From positions 20,454,855 to 20,518,854 of the forward strand of contig OZ020491.1 of the NCBI GenBank assembly GCA_963971405.1: a stretch of DNA of 64,000 nucleotides, written 5' to 3'. This document shows, one piece after another, positions 23,950 through 33,960 of this stretch. The translations under genes were made by a program, and so were the position numbers. Origin of the DNA: Psococerastis gibbosa. Taxonomy: Eukaryota; Arthropoda; Insecta; Psocodea; Psocidae. Within the stretch, counting starts at the first letter, position 1. Each line of letters opens with the position of its first letter. The notes below the pieces were generated by a model. The model searched no databases. It was not told the origin of the DNA and saw only the letters and a list, made by a program, of their open reading frames with translations.

Positions 23950-24373
23950 TAAAAAAAATTTTTTGCGCAAAAGCAAATAGGTTTTTGGGAAAGCCAACTG
24001 TCCGGTTTCGTTACTCAACTTAACACCTAAAACATGCCTGAAGGTAGAAATATTATTTTTTAGTCATTTTTCATTAAAATTGAGTTATTTTTATTTTTTT
24101 ACCCCCAGAAGCAAACTATCAAGGGGTAAGCGACCCCCCGCATTTTATCAACATTAAGAACGACTAGAATATATGTGAATTTAAAAGAAATCGTTGGAGC
24201 CGTTTTTGAGAAATAATTTTTTTTGACGTTTTTTTGGAGTTTTTTGAGAATGAAACCCCCCCAAATTGAGTTAGCCCCAAATAAAAAAAATTGTTCCGAG
24301 GTATGATTTTTGTGAACCTACATGCCGAATTTCATCAAAATCGACCGAGTAGTTTGCCCGGAAATCGACAGAC

Positions 24374-24410
<37 letters not shown>

Positions 24411-24535
24411 TTTCGTAAAAACCACTTTTTTTGGTTCCTGGGACCTGAAAACGTGTAAATCCGTTGAAATCTCGGAATCGAAAATTTCGACCATCACAAA
24501 GCTTTCCTTATACTACGTATAAATTGGAAAGCAAT
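23950..24535 (+). repeat. Dispersed repeat with GACA microsatellite
   Basis: Parallel to 52760-53490: shares AGCAAAC-T-TCAAG, TTGGAGCCGTTTTTGAG and CGTAAAAACC blocks and GTAAATCCGTTGAAATCTCG. A (GACA)n tract runs at 24368-24410. The 66-codon frame over it is repeat-derived. Confidence 0.7.
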
Positions 24536-24784
24536 AATAAGCAATAACCTCTTCGTTGGATATATTCCTTCAGAGCGGTGAGTAGACAAAAGAGCTAAGG
24601 TTCTGACTAAGCCGATATTTTGAAGAACTGTATTGCTCACAACGATTCTACTTAGAAATTCAAATTGTCAATTCAAATTTATTTTTAAGGATTTTTTTTT
24701 TTTTTAACTATAAGGGCGGGCCAAGGAGACCATGCCCCCCCCCCTAAATTTGGGATACGACGAGGCACGGGCCTGCAATAAGTG

Positions 24785-25145
24785 TTGTTGTTTCTAACGC
24801 CTGCTTTCAGCATTTCTGCTTTAAGCAACCCTGTCAGCCTGGCGGGTGGAGTGAGTCTGTTTGTTAACTTGAGGCGCCCTAAGGGCAGACTCTTTCACCT
24901 CGGGGAAAGGGGAGTTGACTAACAGGGTGGACCTCCTGATTATAGTGGATTCCGAACCACTTGGGGAACATGGTAAAGTCACACGATTAAATCGGAGGTG
25001 ACCAGGACTCGACTTGTACTGCCTAAGCGCATTATCATGTCCCACCAGGTTCCCCTGCCAACGCTGTGCACACTACCAAGTTGCCGCAGTTTGAAACATG
25101 TTCTGCTGTAATGGAATCAACATGGTTGGTTGGCCCGTTGGCCGG
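24785..25145 (-). repeat. SINE-B copy, long version
   Basis: About 90% identical to 22374-22722 on the minus strand, including the CCTGTCAGCCTGGCGGG segment and the ACGATTAAATCGGAGG block. Confidence 0.8.
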
Positions 25146-26517
25146 GCCTGCAATAAGTATGAGGAAGCTTATCGTTGATATTGCTTACCCCTGAATTTTG
25201 TTGTATTGCAAATTTTTTCATTAATCTTTAATTATTATTTTAGCACATCATCTCAATGAAAGAATTTGAAAAGAAACAAACATATAATTAAACCCCAATA
25301 AAAAATCAATGTTGAACAAATGAAAACTTTAAAAATGTGAAACATTCGAGTGAACATTACAAACTTCTGAAAGATAACTTCTCAAAAAAGACAAATGAGG
25401 GCTGTTCAAACCCATCGCTTCAAATAAGTCAGCAATCTGATTTGCCCACCTATTTATTTAAATGAGCGCAATTTCATTCATATCAATCCTGTCAGAAATT
25501 AATGCGTTTTACATCAATACATGTACACTTGACCCTCCTTTAATTGTCAGGCGATTTCGGCAGACGTAATTAACAAATTGTACGAGATTGATTACCCTCA
25601 TTTGTATATTTTATATTTTTATCTTGACATTAATATAAAAATAATTTAAAGATTTTTCAAGACCTCTCACATGAGGGACGTGTCAAAGCCATGTCAAAGC
25701 CAAATAGTGGGGGGGGGGGGCAGGGACACATTCCCCCCTGGAAACCAATCCCCCCTGAAAAGTCTAAATTATACTTAAAATTAATGTTAAACAATTCAAA
25801 CTTTTTTTTAAATATTTGTTTATATTTTTAAAAAAAAGGTTAATCGCATACAAACAATTTAATGAATGTATCCGATTGACCTCTTCAGTCGCCTCTATTG
25901 GTTACTACCCATCATGAGTTACGACACGATATAACTTGAATAAGGACTAAGGTTCAACTCTATTCAGTGTTAATCCAAAAAAAAAAAAAAAAAATAGCCC
26001 CCCACCCTAGTTATCGCCGTTACGGGCCTGCCCTGAACTATTCAACTCACCGTACAGGTTAATTAATGTTTTCCACATTCATACATTGTCTGTCAGCCAG
26101 CCTTAAACTAGTTACTAGTGGAATTATATTATATTATTATTATATTATAAGCCTTAAGATGCACCGAATAATTGATATTTGATGAACGCAGTCCACGCAG
26201 GCGCAGTTGAATAGTATTCTGGGAAAGCGCGCCTTCACGTGCAAATCAGAGCGACGAGGTCATCGAACCCCGCAACCTTGCAAGTACACGTGCAAACTGG
26301 GTACACCTGCTGCTCCGCTATTGCATGACATTCAGTGCAACTTCTCGCAACTTATTGTTCCTATTTAACCAATTGGTCGTTGGATAGGTACCGTTTGGAG
26401 GGGGAAAGTAAATAAATACTTGGGAAGGAGCTAAACACTTGTTGGGGTGTCCAATACGTTATTATAGTTTGACCTTTGCAGCAACTCTATATATAGTGCG
26501 ACCACGAATAAAAATAA
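25146..26517. other. Intergenic; SINE-C fragment only
   Basis: AT-rich. A SINE-C fragment lies at 25838-25945 on the minus strand and a G13 run at 25709. No gene was seen. Confidence 0.45.
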
Positions 26518-26855
26518 ATGAGGTTCATTTGTGTAGCCATTTCTTAGATGGCAGCACCAGTTGCTAAGATATCAAAGCGTTGATTTTTCCATAAGCCTCA
26601 ATAATATTTTAAAATTATTTTATTTCTGTATTATTTTAAAGTGATAATTTTTCTATAAATTATGGAGAATATATTAAATTATATGCAGCGCAATAAGGTC
26701 CAGGCATAGTAAAAATATTATACAAAATATTAAAAGAATTAATTAGATCCTAAGAATTTAGTTTTCACATGCAAACGGCGGCAATTTTGAATAATATGGA
26801 TAACTTATTGTCGTCAGCGAACCTAGTGACCAAAACTGTCCCTACAGAATCTCAT
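26518..26855 (+). repeat. 340-bp dispersed repeat, copy 2
   Basis: Same element and orientation as 1259-1599. The shared core includes GATATCAAAGCGTTGATTTT and GTCGTCAGCGAACCTAGTGA. Confidence 0.75.
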
Positions 26856-27365
26856 TGATTACAATTTCACGATTGTAAAATGTTTGTATGTAGTAGAAAA
26901 ACACAAAATCTTTTTTTTTTTTTAATATTCTTGGTCAGACAGTGTGCCTATCCATGTGCTTTATGATTCGTATTGATTAGTTGTAAACACTGTAGACATA
27001 ATAATAATATTTGGTAAAATGAGATTTGTTTTCAAAGTATTAAGGCACTATATACCCGGGTATTGTCATCCGCCATTTTTTATCCTATATTTCCTATATG
27101 CTAAGTATTGTAATTATTATTAAAAAAAGTAAAAGATTGAAAAAAACGAAAACAAGTTTTAGTATTTTTTTATGAAACACTTCCCTAATTGGTAGAACGT
27201 TTTTTATATAAAAAATAAATAAAAGACTATAAATTTCTAATAATAAATAGGTAAACGCCTAATGCTTGGCTTATACACCAGACTTATAATGGATAAAAAA
27301 TGGCGGATGGCAATACCTGTCTAATATAGAGCCCTACAAAGTATAGTTGAGGTACAGCCAGTAAT

Positions 27366-27560
27366 GCCTTAAATGGTCTCTGCGGGGAAGATGTGAAAAT
27401 CCCCAATCTGTACCTCTTTGTGGTGAAGATGGTAGCGCGTAGTGACGACTGAACAGACAGGGGACCGAGTTTGAGCGAAAAACATAGTATATTCTGTGGA
27501 GCGTACTCTTTCGTCCTGGGGTTGGGAAACTGGCCCTGAAGGCGGAGGCACTCAATGAAG
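27366..27560 (+). repeat. Dispersed unit of the 208-bp repeat
   Basis: Contains TGGTGAAGATGGTAGCGCG and a CTGTGGAGCGTACTCTTTCG block, as in 12283-12906. It ends about 140 bp before the palindromic element. Confidence 0.7.
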
Positions 27561-27695
27561 AGTCATCGGTATGAGAATGCAGAAAGCAACTGGAAACCAC
27601 TCAAACATTACAGCAATTGCCATGATGATCGCCAATCTTCAATAGAACCTAGTAGTGACACATATAAAGAAGAAGTAAAGAGAGAATCGCATACT

Positions 27696-27701
27696 AAACA
27701 C
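27696..27701 (+). repeat. Left target-site duplication AAACAC
   Basis: AAACAC abuts the left terminus AGTAGAGTAG of the palindromic element and recurs at 42253-42258 right after its other end. The sequences beyond are unrelated on the two sides. Confidence 0.85.
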
Positions 27702-27767
27702 AGTAGAGTAGAAAGGGGGTTTCTGGCGCTTATCCCACCCCCCGTCGTGCTATCCCATCTATCCCCC

Positions 27768-28071
27768 GCGGGTGGTCTATCTATTTTTGTGTGTTACCCC
27801 TCGTGGGTGGTCTGAGGTTCTGGCACCATGATGGTTTTTTTTTTTTATAATTACTAATTTGTGAGATACAGAGTTATTTTTTTTTATTTTTTTATTTTTT
27901 TTATTTTTTTTTATTTTTTTTTTATTTATTTATTTTTTTTTTTATTTTTTTTTTAATGGTGTTAATTGAATTAAAACATTTCTTTCTTCTTCTTTCTTCT
28001 TCGTGGGTGGTCTTTGTACCCCGCCGTGCTTATCCCGTTGTCTATCTATCTCTGTACCAGGTGGGTGGTCT
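27768..28071 (+). repeat. Subterminal GTGGGTGGTC repeats and T-rich tract, left arm
   Basis: The motif (G/C)GTGGGTGGTCT or a one-base variant occurs at 27768, 27802, 28002 and 28060, with a fifth at 29310 before the polymerase. Between them lies a run of T and ATTTT units (27835-27955). TATCCC words accompany the motif. The arrangement could be binding sites for a replication or integration protein; that is inference. The mirror is at about 41885-42188. Confidence 0.7.
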
Positions 28072-28130
28072 ATGACGCACCCCCCCCCCCCCCTCCCCGT
28101 ACAGCCAGACATCTAGAAGGTTCTAAATGT

Positions 28131-28238
28131 GTCGTTACAAAAGGCATCACCTTGGGTTGAGGAGCTTAGTTGAAGCCAAACCTTCATTCAAGACTCAAGT
28201 AATACCACTTTATACGTAAAATTGTATAATCTTACAAC
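28131..28238 (+). promoter_or_regulatory. Shared 5' module upstream of the small gene, left arm
   Basis: About 105 bp ending at the ATG. It is homologous to 29321-29423 before the polymerase: both read GTCG(T/C)TACAAAAGGCATC, CCTTGGGTTGAGGAGCTTAG, TTGAA, CCTTCATTC, TAATACCACTT, then ATG. Probably the promoter plus 5' leader. Mirror at 41718-41825. Confidence 0.75.
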
Positions 28239-28544
28239 ATGACATCTCTATTCAATAAAGTTAATGCTATCAACCAAGTAGCCGGGCCTACCATACCAAT
28301 GCGAAAGCTAGTGATTGGAGTTAAATACCTAATATTGAAAATAGTGCAAATCGAAAAAACAGAATATGGACCAGCTGTAAAAGTCATACTGCGAGGATTG
28401 GAAAAAGAAGTCGTGGAATGTTTTGTGCCTCAACAATATCTGCCAGCCTTTCAACAAAGTGAAGTTACTCCAGGAGCTGAGATGTATCTTATCGTTTCAA
28501 GCCATCGGGGAAAAAATAGTGTCAACCTACAGATCATAGAATGA
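28239..28544 (+). CDS. Small 101-aa protein, candidate ssDNA-binding/OB-fold protein, left arm
   Basis: Complete frame starting ATG with A at -3. It is rich in beta-forming residues: the KLVIGVKYLILKIVQIEKTE, YGPAVKVILRGLE and FVPQQYLPAF blocks suggest a five-strand OB-like barrel, ending MYLIVSSHRGKNSVNLQIIE. I recall similar small proteins encoded beside polymerases of this type in insect genomes, but I cannot confirm this by search. The inferred role is coating single-stranded DNA during replication by the neighbouring polymerase. It is intact and identical to the right-arm copy, and transcribed toward the apex about 880 bp ahead of the polymerase. It could instead be a processivity or DNA-packaging factor. 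Confidence 0.7.
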   Translation: MTSLFNKVNAINQVAGPTIPMRKLVIGVKYLILKIVQIEKTEYGPAVKVILRGLEKEVVECFVPQQYLPAFQQSEVTPGAEMYLIVSSHRGKNSVNLQIIE

Positions 28545-28818
28545 ATATTTCATGATGTATTATTATTGTAAACTACAGAAATAATGTAAATATATGAATA
28601 ATTTCTATATATATTTTTGTTCTTGTTTTATTAATTGCATAATTAGTTTTAAGCTTATAGTTAGATGATGATGAGTATTAAAAACTAATGGTTGAAAGAA
28701 ACAAGCTATTGCTTCAGTCATAATCGAGTACTTGAACGGTGAAGGGTTATCTTAATCATAGACTATGAAATGATGTAAATCAAATAATTAAACGAGTACA
28801 TTAGCTAATTAATTTTAA

Positions 28819-29208
28819 TAAATCTATCCGAAGCATATGTTTATGGGAAGTATTGATTTGGTAAACAAATAACAGAGTGCAGGTTCAAACCTGTTGTGAA
28901 TCACCAGGTGCATATAACTCTGTACAGTCGTCTAATGGTTCAAACAAACAAGCCATTAATAAATCTACCCCTCGCTGACAGTCCATTGTAAGCTAAAGTG
29001 ATTTTTGTTTTCGTAAATCTATCCAACACTTAGGTTGAAGGGAAGTATTGATTTGGCAAACAAATAACAGAGTGCAGGTTCAAACCTGTTGTGAATCACC
29101 AGGTGCATATAACTCTGTACAGCCGTCTAATGGTTCAAACAAACAAGCCATTAATAAATCTACCCCTCGCTGACAGTCCATTGTAAGCTAAAGTGATTTT
29201 TGTTTTTG
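28819..29208 (+). repeat. Two tandem 195-bp repeats between the two genes, left arm
   Basis: TAAATCTATCC starts at 28819 and 29014, exactly 195 bp apart. Each unit has TGCAGGTTCAAACCTGTTGT (a 14-bp palindrome CAGGTTCAAACCTG) and CTCGCTGACAGTCCATTGTA. The palindrome resembles a tRNA B box (GGTTCAAACC). Mirror at 40748-41137. Confidence 0.85.
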
Positions 29209-29320
29209 CATTAGTTGCAATCGATCGTTAGAAAATGAATGGTGTCTTAACAACATATTATCCGCTTCGTGATGGACAATCTATCCCTGTACCCTTACCA
29301 TCTATCCTTCGTGGGTGGTC

Positions 29321-29423
29321 GTCGCTACAAAAGGCATCGCCTTGGGTTGAGGAGCTTAGTTGAAACCGAACCTTCATTCGCGTAATACCACTTCAGTGTA
29401 GTGAATTTGTGTAATCGTACAGC
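29321..29423 (+). promoter_or_regulatory. Shared 5' module upstream of the polymerase, left arm
   Basis: Homologous to 28131-28238 as described there, preceded by a GTGGGTGGTC word at 29311. It ends with ACAGC before ATGG, a favourable start context. Mirror at 40533-40635. Confidence 0.75.
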
Positions 29424-32400
29424 ATGGAATCGAAGAAAAGGAAACTGAACGCGAGGGAATATGTGTGTAGAATATGTGCTGTGAGTTTCACACTAAATTG
29501 CAATTTAAAAAGACATGTCATAAACAAACATGGAGTTAGTATTATACCATGCAAAAAATGTAAAGCCACATTCACATGCAGAGAGGACCTATCTCATCAT
29601 ATATTGCAGCGGCATACATCAGCAAATCACGGGATGGAAATTGTACAAACTCGCCCAAAACTGACATCTGCTGGGAATGGAGAGGACTGCAAGGCATGCG
29701 GGGGCAAAATCAACAACTCCAGTCCACTTACAGTTCTGTGTAAAGAATGTTCATCTATCTTTTCGTGTAAGTATGAGAATCCTGTATCTGTTAAAACCCT
29801 TGAGTGTAAATATATTTGTGAATTCTGTTCGGTCCCTTTTGCTCGGAAGTATAGTTTGAAAGTCCACATATTAAGCATACATATTATTAATTGTTTGAAT
29901 TGCAAGAAATTGTTTATGAGGGAAGATTTTACTAATCATAAGAATAATTGCACAATTATGAGCGGGGGAGCACTATCCAACGAGGAGAACTTTTTATGCA
30001 AAACATCTATAGCTCTAGATGGTGTAGTAAAACAATACAATTATAAAAACATAACCATACATGATCCCGTTGTATATTTAAATAATATGGAAGGTGAGGT
30101 TGATTCTATTACAACTGAAAACATTAAACTTTTTAATGCAATTAAATGGTATGTAGCCTTACACATTAAATTTGAACGCGGACCCGACAATAATAAAAAC
30201 TATACTGAAGCATGGTTTCATGCTAAAAACGAACAACTTTTCCTCACTGATGACTCCACAATAAAATATCAACAAATGATTGAACAAATTTTAGTAAAAA
30301 TAGATAAATTTCAAGCAATGGGAAGCGGGTGGGTGTTGAAATCTTTAAAACATTTTGTTATTTTTATTGCTGAATATAATCCATGCAGTGGTAGTAGTTA
30401 CATCCCTTTACCCAAAAAAATCTATAACACTAAAGCAGTAATCAATATTAAAAATGACGATCTCAAATGTTTTATATGGTCAATTTTAGCATACTTACAT
30501 CCAGTAAGTCGGGATGCTCAGCGGGTTTATAATTATAAAAAGTATGAAAAAGAGTTAGATATGAAAGGTATAACTTACCCAGTATCTTTGCAAGTCATTT
30601 CAAAATTTGAAAAAAATAATAATATTGGAGTAAATGTGTTTGGTTATGATCACAGACTGTACCCATTATATTTATCACAAAGTCACCATTATAATAAGCA
30701 GGTGGATCTGCTTTACATAACGGAAGACGAAAATTCACATTATTGTCTTATTAAAAATTTCAACAAACTTAATTTCTCAATCACTAAACATAAGGAACAA
30801 AAGTTTTATTGTCGTTGGTGCATACACGCCTTTAGTAGTGCTGAACGCTTACATGAACATAAGCCACTCTGCTCAAGACATGATCCTCAAAAAACCACAT
30901 TTCCAATTCAGGAGAAAAGCACTATGAAATTTGATAAGGCACAATATATGATCCCTGTAGCATATAGAATATATGCCGATTTCGAGAGCATTCTCAGTCC
31001 CGTTGAAGGGACTATTTGTAACACTGAAAAATTATCTGCACATATACCATCAGGGTTTTGTTATGTTGTTGTAGATATCAATGGGAATAAGTTTAAAGAA
31101 CCGGTAGTTTACAGGGGAGCTAATGCTGTTGATGTGTTTTTGAAATCGTTATTAAATGTTAAGGATGAAATTTTAAACATTTATAAAAATATTAAAGCAG
31201 TAATTATGACTGACGAGGATAGAGAAAATTTTAAAAACTCTGTCATTTGTAATGTTTGTCAAAAACCACTAGGAAATGATCGTGTAATAGACCACTGTCA
31301 TATAACGGGGAAATATAGACAAGCATTACATAATGTTTGTAATATGAGCAATTTTCGAACTCCAAAACATATCCCCGTTTTTATGCATAACTTAAAACGT
31401 TATGATGGTCATCTTATCATGGAAGGGGTTGGGAAACTAAAAAATATGAAAATTACTTGTATAGCTAAAACTATGGAGGAATATATAGCCTTTAGTATTG
31501 GAGAGTTACGCTTTTTAGACACTTATCAATTTATGGCCTCCTCTTTAGATTCATTAGTCAAAAATCTTGTTGATGCGGATAAAAATAAATTTAAAATTAT
31601 GAAAACATGTTTTGTGGGTGAAAAATTAGACTTGATGTTGAGGAAGGGTGTCTTCCCCTATGAATATATAACGCACGAATCAAAATTTAATGAGGAACAC
31701 TTACCTCCAATTGATGCATTTTTTAGTCAATTAACTCAAGAGGGGATTTCACAAGAAAAATATGAACATGCTCAAAAGGTGTGGAATGCTTTTAGTATAA
31801 AGAATTTAGGAGAATACCAAGACTTGTATGTATTAACAGACACCCTTCTCCTTTGCGATGTTTTTGAAGCCTTTAGAGCCTTATGTTTTGAAAACGATAA
31901 CCTCGAAATTTGTCACATGTACACAGCACCAGGGCTAGCTCTTCAGAGCTGTCTGAAAATGACAGGAGTAGAACTTGAGCTATTGAGCGAACCTGATATG
32001 TATTTGTTTTGTGAGGCTGGGATTCGCGGGGGTATAAGTATGATTTCAAAAAGATTTGCGGAAAGCAACAATAAATACTTAAAAAAATTTGACTCAAATA
32101 AGCCATCCAAATTTATAGTATATTGGGATTGCACTAACTTATACGGACATGCGATGCGTCAATTTTTACCTATTAGTGGGTTTCGCTGGATGGAGGAGGA
32201 AGAAATCAAAAACTTTAATGTAATGCTCGCACCTGATGAGGGCGATGATGGGTTCATATTACAGGTGGACATGGAATATCCACAAAAATTACATGATTTA
32301 CATAATGAATACCCACTAGCAGCTGAACATTGTGTTGTAACATCAGACATGATTTCCCCCTATTGTAAGGAATTTCTCGCTGAAAATGATATATCTTTAA

Positions 32401-33404
32401 CATCCAACTTCTCAAAGCTTATTCCCAACTTAAACGATAAACACAACTATATAATACATTATCGAAATTTGAAGCAATGTTTAGAATTGGGATTAAAATT
32501 AAAATGTATACATAAAATTTTAGCTTTTAAGCAAAGCGCTTGGATGCGACCCTTTATCGATTTTAACACAGAAAAACGGAAATTAGCTTGTAATGATTTC
32601 GAGAAGGATTTTTATAAATTGAAAATTAATAGTATGTATGGGAAGACAATGGAGAATGTTAGAAATCACGCAAAATTAGAGTTAGTTAACACTGCCAAAC
32701 GAGCTCGTAAACTTATCTCATCCCCTGCATTTAAAGATTTTAAGATTTTTTCAAACGATTTAATAGCAGTCCGGTCAAAAAAAACTAATATTTTGCTAAA
32801 CAAGCCAATATTTATTGGCCTAACCGTTCTCGAACTATCCAAGGTAGTTATGTATGAATTTCATTATAACTTTGTAAAACAAATGTATGGTGATAAAGCT
32901 GCACTGATTTTAACAGATACAGATTCGCTCGTTTATGAGGTTGAGAGTGATGATTTGTACACTGATTTAAAACCATATCCCCATTTATTTGATAACTCAG
33001 TATATCCTCCGAACCATCTCTTATACAATATTGAAAATAAAAAGAAAGTGGGAACGTTCAAAGATGAAAATGCTCAATCTCACATTTTACAATGTGTTGC
33101 TTTACGCCCAAAATTGTATTCCCTTTTAGAGGAGGGAAAGGAGAAGAAAGTGGGCAAAGGTATAGTTCGTTCAACCCTTAAACATCATATTAACCATCAA
33201 GACTATTACAATACCTTATTTAAGCCTTGCATAGCAAAAGACTCACGTAAACCAATGTTCCGTATTCAAAGTAGAGATCATAAGCTTTTTACAATTAAAC
33301 AGCAAAAAGTCACTCTTAGTCCTTATGATGATAAACGGTATGTGTGTCGTAATGGAATTGATAGTTTAGCTCATGGTCATTATCGCATTATAGATATGTC
33401 TTAG
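29424..33404 (+). CDS. Family B DNA polymerase with zinc fingers and endonuclease VII-like module, left arm
   Basis: An intact 1326-codon gene without introns. N-terminal C2H2-type fingers: C15/C18/H31/H36, C43/C46/H59/H64, C132/C135/H148/H153 and C157/C160/H172/C176, with a CxxC...CxxC ribbon at 89-109. Another CxxC-H-C unit sits at 463-483. The 3'-5' exonuclease motifs are D519-F-E521 (ExoI), N656...D661 (ExoII) and Y802...D806 (ExoIII). Between ExoI and ExoII lies an HNH/recombination endonuclease VII-like module with C609, C612, DHCH 623-626 and C639. Polymerase motifs are A at D902-CTNLYG, B at K1065...NSMYG 1069-1073, and C at D1165-T-D1167. All catalytic residues are present. This matches the DNA_pol_B_2 group used by self-synthesising transposons, linear plasmids and small DNA viruses, many of which are protein-primed. 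The translation is identical to the right-arm copy. Likely role: replication of the element. Terminal-protein priming is inference only. Confidence 0.93.
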   Translation: MESKKRKLNAREYVCRICAVSFTLNCNLKRHVINKHGVSIIPCKKCKATFTCREDLSHHILQRHTSANHGMEIVQTRPKLTSAGNGEDCKACGGKINNSSPLTVLCKECSSIFSCKYENPVSVKTLECKYICEFCSVPFARKYSLKVHILSIHIINCLNCKKLFMREDFTNHKNNCTIMSGGALSNEENFLCKTSIALDGVVKQYNYKNITIHDPVVYLNNMEGEVDSITTENIKLFNAIKWYVALHIKFERGPDNNKNYTEAWFHAKNEQLFLTDDSTIKYQQMIEQILVKIDKFQAMGSGWVLKSLKHFVIFIAEYNPCSGSSYIPLPKKIYNTKAVINIKNDDLKCFIWSILAYLHPVSRDAQRVYNYKKYEKELDMKGITYPVSLQVISKFEKNNNIGVNVFGYDHRLYPLYLSQSHHYNKQVDLLYITEDENSHYCLIKNFNKLNFSITKHKEQKFYCRWCIHAFSSAERLHEHKPLCSRHDPQKTTFPIQEKSTMKFDKAQYMIPVAYRIYADFESILSPVEGTICNTEKLSAHIPSGFCYVVVDINGNKFKEPVVYRGANAVDVFLKSLLNVKDEILNIYKNIKAVIMTDEDRENFKNSVICNVCQKPLGNDRVIDHCHITGKYRQALHNVCNMSNFRTPKHIPVFMHNLKRYDGHLIMEGVGKLKNMKITCIAKTMEEYIAFSIGELRFLDTYQFMASSLDSLVKNLVDADKNKFKIMKTCFVGEKLDLMLRKGVFPYEYITHESKFNEEHLPPIDAFFSQLTQEGISQEKYEHAQKVWNAFSIKNLGEYQDLYVLTDTLLLCDVFEAFRALCFENDNLEICHMYTAPGLALQSCLKMTGVELELLSEPDMYLFCEAGIRGGISMISKRFAESNNKYLKKFDSNKPSKFIVYWDCTNLYGHAMRQFLPISGFRWMEEEEIKNFNVMLAPDEGDDGFILQVDMEYPQKLHDLHNEYPLAAEHCVVTSDMISPYCKEFLAENDISLTSNFSKLIPNLNDKHNYIIHYRNLKQCLELGLKLKCIHKILAFKQSAWMRPFIDFNTEKRKLACNDFEKDFYKLKINSMYGKTMENVRNHAKLELVNTAKRARKLISSPAFKDFKIFSNDLIAVRSKKTNILLNKPIFIGLTVLELSKVVMYEFHYNFVKQMYGDKAALILTDTDSLVYEVESDDLYTDLKPYPHLFDNSVYPPNHLLYNIENKKKVGTFKDENAQSHILQCVALRPKLYSLLEEGKEKKVGKGIVRSTLKHHINHQDYYNTLFKPCIAKDSRKPMFRIQSRDHKLFTIKQQKVTLSPYDDKRYVCRNGIDSLAHGHYRIIDMS

Positions 33405-33641
33405 GTTTAAAAGTTTGTTTTAAGTGATTGTATGTAAAGACATTGATTTCTTTTAAAATATGTGTATTATAAAATTTGTATATCATAAAATGGTTTACAT
33501 TCGTTTAGCTCATGGTCATTATTGTATTATAGATAAGTCTTAGGCTTAAAAGCTTGTTTTAAGTGATTGTATGAAAAGACATTGATTTCTTTTAAAATAT
33601 GTGTATTATAAAATTTATATATCATAAAATGGTTTACATTC
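33364..33641 (+). repeat. Tandem duplication of polymerase 3' end and 3' UTR, left arm
   Basis: GTTTAGCTCATGGTCATTAT begins at 33364 (inside the last codons) and again at 33503, period 139 bp. The second copy has point changes (for example AAGCTT for AAGTTT), so it is older than the arm duplication. Mirror at 36315-36592. Confidence 0.85.
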
Positions 33642-33960
33642 ATTTACAATAGTTGATGTACAATACCAGTTAAAGGTACATATTCATATAAGCAGTCGCT
33701 GATGAGTAGACAGTCCCTTTATTTGCCATGCAGACAACCCTTTATATATTGGAGTGCATAAGGTCGGTGGCCATTTCAGTCCCCCTCGCATTAAGATTAT
33801 GACACATCGCTATTAATTCAGGTACGCCGATATAATAAGTGCACTCAGCATCTTAAAAGAAATGTATTAATCCCACAATAGGTGTTCAATATAACCACCA
33901 GCCGTGTTTATAAAAATGAATTTTCAATAATCCCAACTAAGTCTCAGTTTCTCACAATAG

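Noticed and set aside
31873-32350. Antisense frames inside the polymerase gene
   Set aside because: Shadows of the real 1326-codon gene on the opposite strand.
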